Made by a program: the position numbers and the translations under genes | Part shown: positions 1-8,215 of the stretch, piece after piece | Layout of the letters: the number at the start of each line of letters is the position of its first letter | How positions within the stretch are numbered: position 1 is the first letter of the stretch | The notes under the pieces: generated by a model | Database searches by the model: none | The model's input: only the letters and a program-made list of their open reading frames with translations | Told to the model about the DNA's origin: nothing | NCBI GenBank assembly: GCA_022824145.1 | Contig: JAJEAY010000261.1 | Location: 1 to 53,547, forward strand | Length of the DNA: 53,547 bases | Source of the DNA: Rhodobacter sp. | GTDB lineage: Bacteria > Pseudomonadota > Alphaproteobacteria > Rhodobacterales > Rhodobacteraceae | Direction: 5' to 3'

Positions 1-1125
1 AAACTAACTGTGACAGCGGCTGCCGTTGCCCTGTGCGCCACAGGCGCTGCGGCGGAGATAAAGGTAGGGATGATCACCACGCTATCCGGCGGTGGGGCCG
101 GGCTGGGAATTGACGTTCGGGATGGCTTCATGCTGGCCATCGAACAGTCCGGCCGCGATGACATAGAAGTGGTGATCGAGGATGATCAACGCAAGCCTGA
201 CGTTGCTGTTCAGCTCTCGGACAGAATGATCCAGTCGGAACGTGTCGACGTAATGACGGGGATCATCTGGTCGAACCTTGCGATGGCGGTTGTTCCTGGG
301 GCAGTGAACCAGAATGTTTTCTATCTTTCACCCAATGCCGGTCCCTCGGCATTGGCGGGTAAGGGCTGCCATCAGAACTACTTCAACGTCGCATGGCAGA
401 ACGACAACCTGCACGAGGCCGCTGGCGCCCATGCCAACGGCGCCGGATACGGAAACAGCTTCATTCTCGCACCGAACTATCCAGCTGGTCATGACGCACT
501 GACTGGCTACAAGCGGTTCTACGAAGGTGACCTCGCTGGTGAGGTGTACACTGAGCTGGGCCAGACAGACTACGCCGCCGAGATCGCGCAGATCCGTGCC
601 AGCGGCGCTGACAGCGTGTTTTTCTTCCTGCCGGGCGGTATGGGGATTTCTTTCATCAAGCAATATTCCGACAGTGGGGTAGACCTGCCGGTTGTCGGCC
701 CTGCCTTCAGCTTTGACCAAGGCATACTGCAGGCTGTGGGCGACGCGGCCCTCGGTGTCGTCAACACGTCGCAGTGGAACAAGGACATCGATAACGCGGC
801 CAATGCAGAATTCGTCGCCAGCTTCCACGAAAAATACGGCCGGTTGCCATCGCTTTATGCGAGCCAAGGGTTTGACACCGCAAACTTGCTGGTTTCTGCT
901 CTTGGCAAGGCTCATCCCTCGGACGCGGATGCTTTCCGCGAGGCGCTGCGGGCGGCGGAGTTTGACAGCACACGCGGTGATTTTGCGTTCGACACGAACC
1001 ATCACCCGATTCAGACGATCTATGCCCGTGAAGTCGTCAAGGAAGGTGATGTCTTCACCAACAGAATCGTTGGCGTGGCGCTTGAGAACCATTCCAACGC
1101 CTATGTTGGTGACTGCGGTATGTGA
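1..1125 (+). CDS. Branched-chain amino acid-type ABC transporter substrate-binding protein (5' partial)
   Basis: Periplasmic binding protein of the LivJ/LivK (type I periplasmic fold) class, which delivers a ligand to the LivHMGF complex encoded next. The open frame runs to the first base of the window, so the true start lies just upstream; GTG at 10 is internal to the signal peptide. The first ~20 visible residues are a hydrophobic Ala-rich signal peptide ending near AAA-E. The mature part begins with the typical EIKVGMITTLSG strand, and a DDQRKPDVAV segment matches the family's early domain. Ligand cannot be read from sequence; this class also binds aromatic acids, amides and urea. It is the first gene of a same-strand importer operon and is separated from the first permease by a perfect inverted repeat. 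Confidence 0.9.
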   Translation, partial: KLTVTAAAVALCATGAAAEIKVGMITTLSGGGAGLGIDVRDGFMLAIEQSGRDDIEVVIEDDQRKPDVAVQLSDRMIQSERVDVMTGIIWSNLAMAVVPGAVNQNVFYLSPNAGPSALAGKGCHQNYFNVAWQNDNLHEAAGAHANGAGYGNSFILAPNYPAGHDALTGYKRFYEGDLAGEVYTELGQTDYAAEIAQIRASGADSVFFFLPGGMGISFIKQYSDSGVDLPVVGPAFSFDQGILQAVGDAALGVVNTSQWNKDIDNAANAEFVASFHEKYGRLPSLYASQGFDTANLLVSALGKAHPSDADAFREALRAAEFDSTRGDFAFDTNHHPIQTIYAREVVKEGDVFTNRIVGVALENHSNAYVGDCGM

Positions 1126-1133
1126 GTGATCTT

Positions 1134-1161
1134 CTGTGCGCCCCGGCAGCGGGGCGCACAG
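1134..1161 (+). promoter_or_regulatory. Perfect stem-loop between SBP and permease genes
   Basis: An 11-bp perfect inverted repeat (CTGTGCGCCCC, 6-nt loop GGCAGC, then the complement) begins 9 bp after the SBP stop and ends 15 bp before the LivH start. There is no U-tract, so it is more likely an mRNA-stabilising or partial attenuating hairpin that raises SBP output over permease than a full terminator. Seen directly; the role is inferred from similar hairpins in other importer operons. Confidence 0.75.
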
Positions 1162-1176
1162 GCGCCTTGAACTCCC

Positions 1177-2097
1177 GTGTCCTGGATCCTCATCATCGAG
1201 CAGGTTCTCAACGGTCTGCAGTTTGGCGTTATGCTGTTCCTGATGGCGGCTGGCCTCACGTTGATCTTTGGCGTGATGGGGCTGATCAATCTTGCTCATG
1301 GGTCGCTTTACATGGTTGGAGCGTTTTCCGCGGCCGCAGTGGCCGGGGCGACGGGATCATTTTTTGCCGGACTCGTTGCGGCGCTGGCGGCTGCGGCTCT
1401 CGCAGGCGCCATCGTCGAAATAGTGGTGATCCGACGGCTCTACGGCGCCGCGCATCTTGATCAGGTGCTTGCAACCTTTGCGCTCATTCTGATCTTTTCC
1501 GAGGGCACACGCTGGATCTTCGGTTCCTTTCCGCTATTCCTCGACATACCGGACGCGTTGTCAGGTCCGGTTACGTTGCCGGGAGGCATCGAATATCCGC
1601 TTTATCGCCTGACTCTCATCGCAATAGGCTTTGCTGTTGCGGTTGGACTGTGGGCCTTGATCGAGTGCACGCGCGTTGGCATCCAGATCCGCGCCGGCGA
1701 GAACGACCGCGAGATGATCGCCGCCCTTGGTGTCGATATCTCCAAACTCTACACGCTGATCTTCGCGCTTGGTGCTGCCCTTGCTGGTCTGGCCGGGGCG
1801 CTTGTCGGCGCGATCCAGTCCGTGCAGGTCGGAATGGGTGAGCCGGTGCTGATCCTTGCGTTCGTCGTCATCGTTATCGGCGGCATCGGGTCAATCCGGG
1901 GTGCGTTTATCGGATCCCTTTTGGTGGGATTGACAGATACGTTGGGCGGCGTGTTCCTGCCCGAACTGTTCAAGCTCTTCATGGACACAGGCGCAGCCCA
2001 GAAAAGTGGCTCGGCGTTGGCATCAATGGGAATCTACGCGTTGATGGGGCTGGTACTGGTCTTGCGGCCGACGGGTCTATTCGGGACACGCTCATGA
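1177..2097 (+). CDS. Branched-chain amino acid-type ABC transporter permease (LivH family)
   Basis: Inner-membrane permease, 306 aa, with about eight hydrophobic segments and the family's N-terminal block (LNGLQFGVMLFLMAAGLTLI ... GLINLAHG). A cytoplasmic loop around residues 165-180 (GIQIRAGENDREMIAALGVD) matches the conserved LivH loop that contacts the ATPases. The GTG start at 1177 gives full family length; the next in-frame ATG would cut into the first membrane segment. Its stop overlaps the start of the LivM-like gene by 4 bp, indicating translational coupling. Confidence 0.9.
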   Translation: MSWILIIEQVLNGLQFGVMLFLMAAGLTLIFGVMGLINLAHGSLYMVGAFSAAAVAGATGSFFAGLVAALAAAALAGAIVEIVVIRRLYGAAHLDQVLATFALILIFSEGTRWIFGSFPLFLDIPDALSGPVTLPGGIEYPLYRLTLIAIGFAVAVGLWALIECTRVGIQIRAGENDREMIAALGVDISKLYTLIFALGAALAGLAGALVGAIQSVQVGMGEPVLILAFVVIVIGGIGSIRGAFIGSLLVGLTDTLGGVFLPELFKLFMDTGAAQKSGSALASMGIYALMGLVLVLRPTGLFGTRS

Positions 2098-3080
2098 GGC
2101 TGAACGAGACCTATATCAGCACGGCGGTTCTCGCAGGGCTTCTGGCCCTGCCGCTTTGGGCCGTGATGGTGGATGAGCCTTTCACCATTACTCTTGTCAC
2201 CCGTGCAGTGATTCTGGCGTTGGCGGCGGTGGGGCTGAACATCGTCTTGGGAATCGGTGGATTGGTCAGTTTCGGACATGCGGCGTTCTTTGGCCTTGGC
2301 GGCTATGCCATGGGAATCCTCGCTTATCATGCGCAAACCTATTCGGTCCTGGATCTCGGTCTCTTCACCGCCGAGGGGACCAAGTCGATGCCAGTCATCT
2401 GGCTTGTTGCGATGGTCGTTTCCGCCGTCGCAGCATTTTTCATCGGGCTGCTCTCCCTTCGCACCTCAGGCGTCTACTTCATCATGATCACCCTCGCGTT
2501 CGGGCAGATGTTCTACTACTTCGCGATCTCATGGGCGCGGTATGGCGGTGAAGACGGTCTGTCGATCTATGTGAGGAACGGGTTTCCCGGTCTCAATACG
2601 CTGGCACCCATCCAGTTCTTCGTCATCTGCTTTGCCATCCTCTGCATTGTGCTGTTCCTGAAAGCACGGTTGCAGGTGTCACCCTTCGGCCTCGCGCTCA
2701 ATGCGGCGCGGCAGACAACAGCGCGGGTCGAAACGGTGGGTCTCAGTCCAATGCGGCTTAAGCTCGTGGCATTTGTCATTTCGGGTGCGGTTACCGGGCT
2801 GGCCGGGGCGCTCTTTGCCGACCTGAACCGGTTCGTTTCGCCCACCATGTTCAGCTGGCAGCTTTCGGGCGAGTTGATCGTACTGATCATCATCGGTGGT
2901 GTCGGCCGTTTGATGGGCCCTGTAATCGGTGCCTGCATTTTTGTTGCACTTGAACATTTCCTGGGCGGGATTACGGAGTTCTGGCATGTCTATCTTGGCA
3001 TCATCCTGCTTTGCGTCGTTCTATTTGGCCGAGGCGGAGTCATCGGGCTATTGACGGGCAGGGAGGGTGCCCATGTCTGA
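2094..3080 (+). CDS. Branched-chain amino acid-type ABC transporter permease (LivM family)
   Basis: Second membrane subunit, 328 aa. After a short cytoplasmic N-terminus it shows the family block around residues 50-70 (LGIGGLVSFGHAAFFGLGGY) and a C-terminal GVGRLMGPVIGA segment, both typical of LivM. About nine to ten hydrophobic stretches are visible. The ATG lies in an ATGA overlap with the upstream permease, and the 3' end overlaps the start of the ATPase gene. It pairs with the LivH-like protein to form the translocation pore. Confidence 0.9.
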   Translation: MRLNETYISTAVLAGLLALPLWAVMVDEPFTITLVTRAVILALAAVGLNIVLGIGGLVSFGHAAFFGLGGYAMGILAYHAQTYSVLDLGLFTAEGTKSMPVIWLVAMVVSAVAAFFIGLLSLRTSGVYFIMITLAFGQMFYYFAISWARYGGEDGLSIYVRNGFPGLNTLAPIQFFVICFAILCIVLFLKARLQVSPFGLALNAARQTTARVETVGLSPMRLKLVAFVISGAVTGLAGALFADLNRFVSPTMFSWQLSGELIVLIIIGGVGRLMGPVIGACIFVALEHFLGGITEFWHVYLGIILLCVVLFGRGGVIGLLTGREGAHV

Positions 3081-3822
3081 GCCTATCCTTGCAACTCACC
3101 ATCTAAAGAAGAACTTTGGCGCATTGATTGCGACTGATGACGTGTCGGTTGACCTGCACGCTGGCGAGATTCACGCCATCATCGGTCCGAACGGCGCGGG
3201 TAAATCAACGCTGATCAAACAGATTTGCGGACAGATCAGGTCCGATGCCGGTCGGGTTGAATTGATGGGGCGCGATGTATCAGGCCTTACCACACAGACC
3301 CGTGCGCAGGCCGGGCTGGGACGCACATTCCAGATTTCGGAACTGGCGATGGAGGACACGGCGCTTGAAAACGCCGTTCTCGGAGCGATTGGTGCTGAAA
3401 GTGGATCATGGCGGTTCTGGCGACCCGCGTTGCGGACGAGTCGGCTGACTGAACGGGCGGAGGCAGCTTTGTCCCGCGTTGGTTTGGCGAGCCAGATGAA
3501 TACACGCTGCGGAGACCTCAGTCACGGCCAGCGCCGCCAGCTGGAGGTCGCCGTCGCCCTGACCCTGGCACCCAAAGCCTTCATCATGGATGAGCCTATG
3601 GCGGGCCTTGGTTCAGACGGATCCAAGGCCATGACCGGCTTTTTGCACGGACTGCGCGACGAGGCGCCAATCCTGCTGGTGGAACACGACATGGACGCGG
3701 TTTTTGCCCTCGCCGACCGGATCAGCGTGCTTGTCTACGGCAGAATCATCGCCACGGACACAGCGGATGAGATCCGGAGCAGCAAGACCGTCCGGGATGC
3801 CTATCTGGGAGATGCGGCGTGA
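3073..3822 (+). CDS. ABC transporter ATP-binding protein (LivG family)
   Basis: ATPase of the importer, about 249 aa. Walker A is GPNGAGKST (near residue 37), the signature reads LSHGQRRQLEVAVAL in place of LSGGQ, and Walker B is FIMDEPMAGLG, a LivG-style sequence, followed by HD in the switch (LLVEHDMDAV). Start chosen at ATG 3073; a GTG two codons upstream (3067) is in frame and also possible. Both overlap the LivM-like gene. The SHGQ signature variant is common in the LivG branch. The protein works as a heterodimer with the LivF-like gene product. Confidence 0.9.
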   Translation: MSEPILATHHLKKNFGALIATDDVSVDLHAGEIHAIIGPNGAGKSTLIKQICGQIRSDAGRVELMGRDVSGLTTQTRAQAGLGRTFQISELAMEDTALENAVLGAIGAESGSWRFWRPALRTSRLTERAEAALSRVGLASQMNTRCGDLSHGQRRQLEVAVALTLAPKAFIMDEPMAGLGSDGSKAMTGFLHGLRDEAPILLVEHDMDAVFALADRISVLVYGRIIATDTADEIRSSKTVRDAYLGDAA

Positions 3823-4505
3823 GAGTTCTGCATCTTGAAGGGCTCCAAGCAAGCTACGGCAGCAGCCAGGCATTGTTTGGCGTGGATCTTGAGATGGTCG
3901 AAGGCCAGGTGACGGCGCTCATGGGGCGCAACGGAATGGGCAAATCCACAACGGTCAAAGCGATCTGCCGGATGATTCCGTCCCAGGGAAAGCTGTTGCT
4001 CGACGGGCGGGACCTGCATCCTTTGCCGAGTCATAAGGTCGCGCGCCTTGGCGTCGGGCTGGTTCCGGAAGGCCGCCGCTGTTTTGCCGGGCTGACCGTG
4101 CGCGAAAACCTCCTTGCCGCCGCGCGTCTGGGGGAATGGGGCTTCGCAGCGGTGACTGCGCTCTTTCCATGTCTTGCGGAGCGTGCCAATCAGCGCGCCG
4201 CGTCCCTGTCCGGCGGAGAGCAGCAGATGCTGGCGATCGGCCGGGCTCTGATGACAAACCCTCGTTTCCTGCTTCTTGACGAAGCGACCGAGGGTCTCGC
4301 TCCCATTGTCCGCCAGGAAATCTGGACTGCTGTACGGCAGCTGAAACAGAACACAGGCGCGGCGATCCTCTTGATTGACAAATCCTTGAAGGAACTTGCT
4401 TCCGTTTCTGACAAGGCCGTTATCCTGGAACGGGGGAAAACTGTCTGGGCAGGCGCGATGACGGATCTGACATCAGACGTTTCCGAACGATATCTGGGGG
4501 TCTGA
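3819..4505 (+). CDS. ABC transporter ATP-binding protein (LivF family)
   Basis: Second ATPase, 228 aa. Walker A GRNGMGKST, LivF-type GLVPEGRRCFAGLTVRENL block, signature LSGGEQQMLAIGRAL and Walker B FLLLDEATEGLAP are all present. The segment after Walker B reads ILLIDKSLKEL where most LivF proteins have ILLVEQN, a modest divergence. The GTG start at 3819 overlaps the LivG stop (GTGA). This is the last gene of the importer operon; no convincing rho-independent terminator follows. Confidence 0.9.
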   Translation: MRVLHLEGLQASYGSSQALFGVDLEMVEGQVTALMGRNGMGKSTTVKAICRMIPSQGKLLLDGRDLHPLPSHKVARLGVGLVPEGRRCFAGLTVRENLLAAARLGEWGFAAVTALFPCLAERANQRAASLSGGEQQMLAIGRALMTNPRFLLLDEATEGLAPIVRQEIWTAVRQLKQNTGAAILLIDKSLKELASVSDKAVILERGKTVWAGAMTDLTSDVSERYLGV

Positions 4506-4747
4506 TGGCCGATTTTCGGGAACTGGATGACATATGAGACGGTTCGTGTCGTGTTGATGTCTGGTGACGGGGCGTGGCGTTCGATCCGTCGTGCCCGGAA
4601 ACACTGCCCGGAATCAGGGTGCCTGTGCTATGCTAATGTGGCGCAAGTTGCCGCTACCTTTTTCGGCAACGGTTCGATCCTGCCATGTTTGTGGTCTGCG
4701 GCATTATGTCCTGCTCATAGATTCGTTTGTCCCCAGTGGTTCCTTGA

Positions 4748-4770
4748 TTTATGACCCATTGGGTTATAAA
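4748..4770 (+). promoter_or_regulatory. Operator palindrome at the higBA promoter
   Basis: A 23-bp palindrome centred on 4759 with 10 of 11 base pairs matching (arms TTTATGACCCA and TGGGTTATAAA). Its right arm contains TATAAA (4765-4770), a likely -10, with TTGATT/CTTGAT about 15-16 bp upstream. It ends 8 bp before the toxin's GTG. Antitoxins of HigA type usually bind such palindromes to autoregulate; the assignment to this antitoxin is inferred. Confidence 0.7.
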
Positions 4771-4778
4771 AATAATTT

Positions 4779-5112
4779 GTGCAAGCGGTGGCCGAAACTC
4801 CTTTTTTTTCGAAACAGGCGGATAGCCTGTTCTCTGAAAAAGAAAGGAGTAATTGATGCGCTCGCACATGATCCAGAGTGTGGCGAAGTAATTCCGGGAA
4901 CGGGCGGTGTTCGAAAAGTACGCGTTGCCCTCTCCGGCGGCGGAAAGGGCAGTGGCTCACCGGTTGTCTATTATTATCTGGATGAAACAGTCCCGCTGCT
5001 CGCGCTGGCAGTTTATAAAAAGAACTTTCAGGTGGACTTTGCTCAAGACGAAAGGAAAGCGGTGGCCAGCTTGGCCCGCGAAATCAAAAATGCAGCCAGG
5101 AGCAAGAGATGA
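4779..5112 (+). pseudogene. higB: HigB/RelE-type toxin, frameshifted
   Basis: Two frames together encode a HigB2-like mRNA interferase. The first frame starts at GTG 4779 and reads MQAVAETPFFSKQADSLF then SEKERSN before TGA at 4854-4856. The other frame picks up with IDALAHDPECGEVIPGTGG and runs to 5112 with the RKVRVALSGGGKG core and a VVYYYLDE strand typical of the family. The junction lies at about 4848-4856. Compared with HigB2 as remembered, about two residues are missing, which would fit a 5-bp deletion, but a +1 insertion would also explain it. Toxin activity is probably lost unless this is a sequence error. The 3' end overlaps the antitoxin ATG by 4 bp. Confidence 0.75.
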
Positions 5113-5387
5113 CACAAGTTGGTGAAGACCTGATTCAGTCCATGACCGAAGCTCTGGCCTTTCTGAAAGGCGCAGGCCCTGCGACTGTGCATTCTCCTGT
5201 TGATCCCAAAGATGTGCGAAAGCGCATCAAGCTCACCCAAGCGGAGATGGCTCCGATGCTGGGAATGAGCCTTTCCGGGTATCGGAAAGTTGAGCAAGGC
5301 ACACGGAGCGTTAGTGGCCCTCTCTCTGTGCTGCTTAAGGTCATTGACAAAGAGCCGGAAGCTGTTCGGAGGGCGCTCACTGGATAA
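5109..5387 (+). CDS. higA: HigA-type antitoxin, XRE-family HTH protein
   Basis: A 92-aa DNA-binding antitoxin. Residues ~35-75 form an XRE helix-turn-helix (VRKRIKLTQAEMAPMLGMS ... GYRKVEQGTRSVSGPLSVLL), the usual C-terminal placement in HigA2/MqsA-like antitoxins paired with HigB2 toxins. It follows the toxin with an ATGA overlap, the typical higBA gene order. The frame is intact, as expected when the toxin is inactivated but the antitoxin is retained, and it probably represses from the palindrome at 4748-4770. Confidence 0.85.
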   Translation: MTQVGEDLIQSMTEALAFLKGAGPATVHSPVDPKDVRKRIKLTQAEMAPMLGMSLSGYRKVEQGTRSVSGPLSVLLKVIDKEPEAVRRALTG

Positions 5388-5407
5388 GGGACGGATGGCC
5401 GAGAGGG

Positions 5408-5921
5408 TCAGTGACGCATTGATGCAAGCGAAATTGCCACTTGCCGTCGAACCGGCTTGCTTTGGTGCGGCCTGCTCTCAATGGACATGAACATCACGAA
5501 GGCCTGGCGCATCGCGGAGAATATCCGCGCTTTGAGACTTCGGGGGTAGTCGTGCATGTCGGTCCAGACGGTTGCTTCGCTTCTTGACCGGTCGACATTG
5601 ACGCCAAGCTCACCGCAATTCAGGGCGATGCGCAAAGACACAGTGAGCGATCAATCGCAACCGCATGCGCTCCGCAAGGGATTTGCCAACCGCGTGCTGA
5701 CCGAACAGGTCGTCCTGCATTTCGGCAGGTAGCCTGTTTGGGTGGTCAACAAGGTTCGAATGCGGGTTCTTCGTGCGGATGGAAACCCATGCACCTGTCT
5801 CTGGCTTCGGCAGTAACCGCTGCACGCCGGCGTTCCGGACAATGTGCCTCCTGCACTGGAAAGAGCCAGTTCCCAAGATCGCTTTCCTTGAGTCGCATCG
5901 GAAACATCCGTTCAACTCCAA
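5408..5921 (-). pseudogene. Unknown protein-coding remnant, frameshifted
   Basis: Two minus-strand frames abut near 5630-5641. The upstream one (from ~5850) reads GVQRLLPKPETGAW ... DDLFGQHAVGKSLAERMRLRL, and the downstream one continues LRIALNCGELGVNVDRSRSE ... TVWTDMHDYPRSLKARIF before a Met-rich tail. Together they look like one protein broken by a single frameshift; separately neither has a good start or ribosome site. I do not recognise the family. It fills most of the gap between higA and the transporter at 6015, and the flanking bases show nothing else. This could be noise in a non-coding stretch. Confidence 0.3.
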
Positions 5922-6014
5922 TTGAGTGCACGCTATATCCTGCAGTTCATGAAATCCTTCGATCCGTCGCCGTTGACGGTTCCGAGGCAGACAGTCCCGC
6001 TCGTCCGAGCGGGC

Positions 6015-7163
6015 TCAGTTCATGAATCCGGGTGCCAGGAAGTGGAATGCGTAGGCCACAATCAGAGCTGGCACAGCCGAATATGCCGTGGCCATGACCG
6101 CAGCGCGGGGAGACAGTGCCAGGGCAGGGAACAGCGCATCGCCGTCGTTGGAAATCGCATTGCCAATCAATGCGGCGAAAGGGATTGCGCCGTTGATGTA
6201 CAATGTCGCCACCAGAACCTGTGGCCCGCATCCGGGAACGAACCCTATGACGATGGCGATGAGCGGCAGCAGAGGGGCTACCGCCAGAAACCATGCCTCA
6301 AGGTCAAATCCCGCGAACAGAACCAGGTAGTCATAGGCAAGGTAGGCACCAAGAACCCAAACCGAAATGAAACTGGTTTCCTCTGCCATCCGCGTGAACG
6401 GAGAATCATGCGAATTGGTCATTGCCTGCAGCGGTGACGTAGCCCAGATGAACAGCCCCAGGAACGTGCCCGTGAGCGCCAGCCATAGAACCGGTATCCC
6501 GAACACAGCGGTGATTTCCACCTGACCCAACTGCGCTGCTCCAACCGCAAGCCCTGGCGCGGCAACCAGCGCAAAGGCGATATCCTGCGGTCGGGTTCGG
6601 CCGATTCGTGGTGCTGTTTCACGTGCGCCGACGGTTAACCTTCGGAACTCCACCTTATTGAAACAGTCAACCAGCCAGCCGGACAGGATGCCAACGGCAA
6701 AGCTCAGGGGCAGAACAACAGCCGCAGCGTCGGGCCGTGTGGCGATCAGCAGGAACGCGGCGTCGCCCATGGTCGCGGTCAATGTCGCTACTACAGCGCC
6801 GAAGCCCACATTTCCGCTGGTATAGGCCGCAACCACAACGACGGCGCCGCCACAGCCGGGTGTTGCGCCCATCAAGGCTGCAAGCGGAACCTGCCAGCCG
6901 CGTGAACTCTTCAGTACTTGTCCGATATCGAATCTGAACACTCGTTCGGCGCCGTAGAACAGAAAGAGCGTGGCGGCCACGAAGACGCTCACCTGAACAT
7001 AGGAGTCGACCATCAGTTCCCGGGTCATACTCCCCAGTTCTCCAGGCGCCACAGCGAGAACTGCCAAAGCAAGCACCACGAAAATGCGACGTGCCCTGAA
7101 CGGACCCATCCGATCCCGCGCCAAAATCGGTTCAGGCGTGGAAACGCTTGTCGTCATAGTCAT
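6015..7163 (-). CDS. Putative manganese / heavy-metal transporter (10-TM, ArsP_2-like)
   Basis: Integral membrane protein of 382 aa with about ten hydrophobic segments. The block GATPGCGGAVVVVAAYTSG (near residue 99) and a second GFVPGCGPQVLVATLYINGA near residue 307 form the two-fold repeated PGCG motif of the family usually annotated as putative manganese transporter or 10-TM heavy-metal exporter. ATG at 7163 chosen; a second Met two codons later is possible. The gene is divergent from the thioesterase at 7278 and has a Fur/Mur-like palindrome 14-32 bp upstream, which supports a role in manganese or iron homeostasis. The direction of transport is not evident. Confidence 0.8.
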   Translation of the reverse strand: MTMTTSVSTPEPILARDRMGPFRARRIFVVLALAVLAVAPGELGSMTRELMVDSYVQVSVFVAATLFLFYGAERVFRFDIGQVLKSSRGWQVPLAALMGATPGCGGAVVVVAAYTSGNVGFGAVVATLTATMGDAAFLLIATRPDAAAVVLPLSFAVGILSGWLVDCFNKVEFRRLTVGARETAPRIGRTRPQDIAFALVAAPGLAVGAAQLGQVEITAVFGIPVLWLALTGTFLGLFIWATSPLQAMTNSHDSPFTRMAEETSFISVWVLGAYLAYDYLVLFAGFDLEAWFLAVAPLLPLIAIVIGFVPGCGPQVLVATLYINGAIPFAALIGNAISNDGDALFPALALSPRAAVMATAYSAVPALIVAYAFHFLAPGFMN

Positions 7164-7176
7164 TGAGTTACCTGCG

Positions 7177-7195
7177 ATTGCGAATCATTCTCAAT
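7177..7195 (-). promoter_or_regulatory. Fur/Mur-like metal-responsive operator
   Basis: A 19-bp palindrome, on the minus strand ATTGAGAATGATTCGCAAT, with 8 of 9 pairs matching around a central base. It resembles the classic GATAATGATAATC-type Fur box and the Mur boxes of alphaproteobacteria. It sits immediately upstream of the transporter start at 7163, where it would block transcription. Family of the regulator is inferred. Confidence 0.65.
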
Positions 7196-7277
7196 TGGAA
7201 GATAGCACTTGTCGGCTGTTGTGCAAGAGTGATTATGAGCGGGTACGCGGCAGGGACATATATGATGGAGAAGCGGG

Positions 7278-7700
7278 ATGGCTCCAGAGCGGGATGGCAT
7301 GACCAAATTGATCGTTGACGCGCTGCCCCATTCAAGGGCGCTTGGCCTGAAGCTGGTCAGTGTCGGGAAAGGCACTGCCGAAATCACATTGCCCTATGAC
7401 GAGCGTTTGATCGGCGATCCGGACACGGGGGTCATCCACGGGGGTGCGGTCTCAACGCTGATGGATACCTGTGGAGGCGCGGCGGTTATGGGACACGGCG
7501 CAACGAAGCTCATCGCGACCATCGATCTCAGAATTGACTATATGCGCGCAGCGACGCCTGGCCATGCGATCACTGCCCGCGCCGAGTGCTATCATGTCAC
7601 CCGTTCGGTCGCATTCGTCCGCGCGACCGCAGTGGATGGTATCGATTCCAGTCCGGTTGCGACTGCGGCAGGAGCGTTCACTGTGGAATGGGCACAATGA
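7278..7700 (+). CDS. PaaI-family hotdog thioesterase (first of a pair)
   Basis: A 140-aa single hotdog-domain protein likely to hydrolyse acyl- or aryl-CoA thioesters. It has the family core GVIHGGAVSTLMDTCGGAA (residues ~52-70), with the HGG loop and the catalytic Asp on the long helix, followed by the DLRIDYMRAATPG strand. ATG 7278 is chosen because GGAG lies about 8 bp upstream; ATG 7299 is the alternative. It overlaps the next thioesterase gene (ATGA) and belongs to a three-gene unit with it and a MATE pump. Confidence 0.85.
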   Translation: MAPERDGMTKLIVDALPHSRALGLKLVSVGKGTAEITLPYDERLIGDPDTGVIHGGAVSTLMDTCGGAAVMGHGATKLIATIDLRIDYMRAATPGHAITARAECYHVTRSVAFVRATAVDGIDSSPVATAAGAFTVEWAQ

Positions 7701-8215
7701 ACGACGGTCTTCCTGAAAGCGCTCAGGCCGCGAAGCAGCGCCGCGATGCGGCGTTGAACGCATTCGCTCAAAGGGTGCCTTACATCGGCTTTCTGGGAAT
7801 TTCGTTTGAGCGGTATGGAGATGAACTGACGGCGGTCCTTGCATTTGACGAGAAACTGATCGGAAATCCGCTTCTGCCCGCCCTGCACGGTGGTGTGACC
7901 GCTGCTTTCCTAGAGGTCGCCGCAATCATTGAGCTGAGCTGGTCATGCTGCCGGGAGGACTTCGAAGCAGCTGGGCCTCAACTGGGGGCTGGACAAGGCG
8001 GAACAATGCCTCGGTTGCCAAAGACAATCGATTTCACGGTTGATTACCTTCGTCCCGGCCTGCCGCGGGATGCGTATGCACGGGCGCGCGTAAACCGTTC
8101 AGGCCGCCGTTACGCCTCTGTTCAGGTAGAGGCGTGGCAGGACAGCCGCTCGCGGCTCTTCGCCCAGGCTACAGGACACTTCCTGATGCCCGCGCGCGCT
8201 GAATCGCAGAAATGA
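7697..8215 (+). CDS. PaaI-family hotdog thioesterase (second of a pair)
   Basis: A 172-aa hotdog thioesterase starting at ATG 7697 inside the ATGA overlap with the previous gene; the frame is open further upstream but that part is a shadow. The core LLPALHGGVTAAFLEVAAI carries the HGG loop with Glu at the Asp position, and TIDFTVDYLRPGLPRDAYA is the following strand. It has a longer middle insert (residues ~75-110) than its neighbour, so the two probably have different substrates or form a heteromer. Its 3' end overlaps the MATE gene. Confidence 0.85.
   Translation: MNDGLPESAQAAKQRRDAALNAFAQRVPYIGFLGISFERYGDELTAVLAFDEKLIGNPLLPALHGGVTAAFLEVAAIIELSWSCCREDFEAAGPQLGAGQGGTMPRLPKTIDFTVDYLRPGLPRDAYARARVNRSGRRYASVQVEAWQDSRSRLFAQATGHFLMPARAESQK

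Noticed and set aside
4647-4670. GTTGCCG/CGGCAAC stem-loop with T-run
   Set aside because: The T-run is inside the loop, not after the stem, so it does not form a terminator for the Liv operon; it may be chance.
4564-4778. Upstream extension of the HigB reading frame
   Set aside because: It runs through the operator palindrome and promoter; the native toxin N-terminus is in another frame starting at GTG 4779.
5395-5480. Possible tRNA-Ser-like segment (GGATGGCCGAGAGG)
   Set aside because: The D-arm-like string is not followed by a foldable anticodon stem, T arm or acceptor complement.
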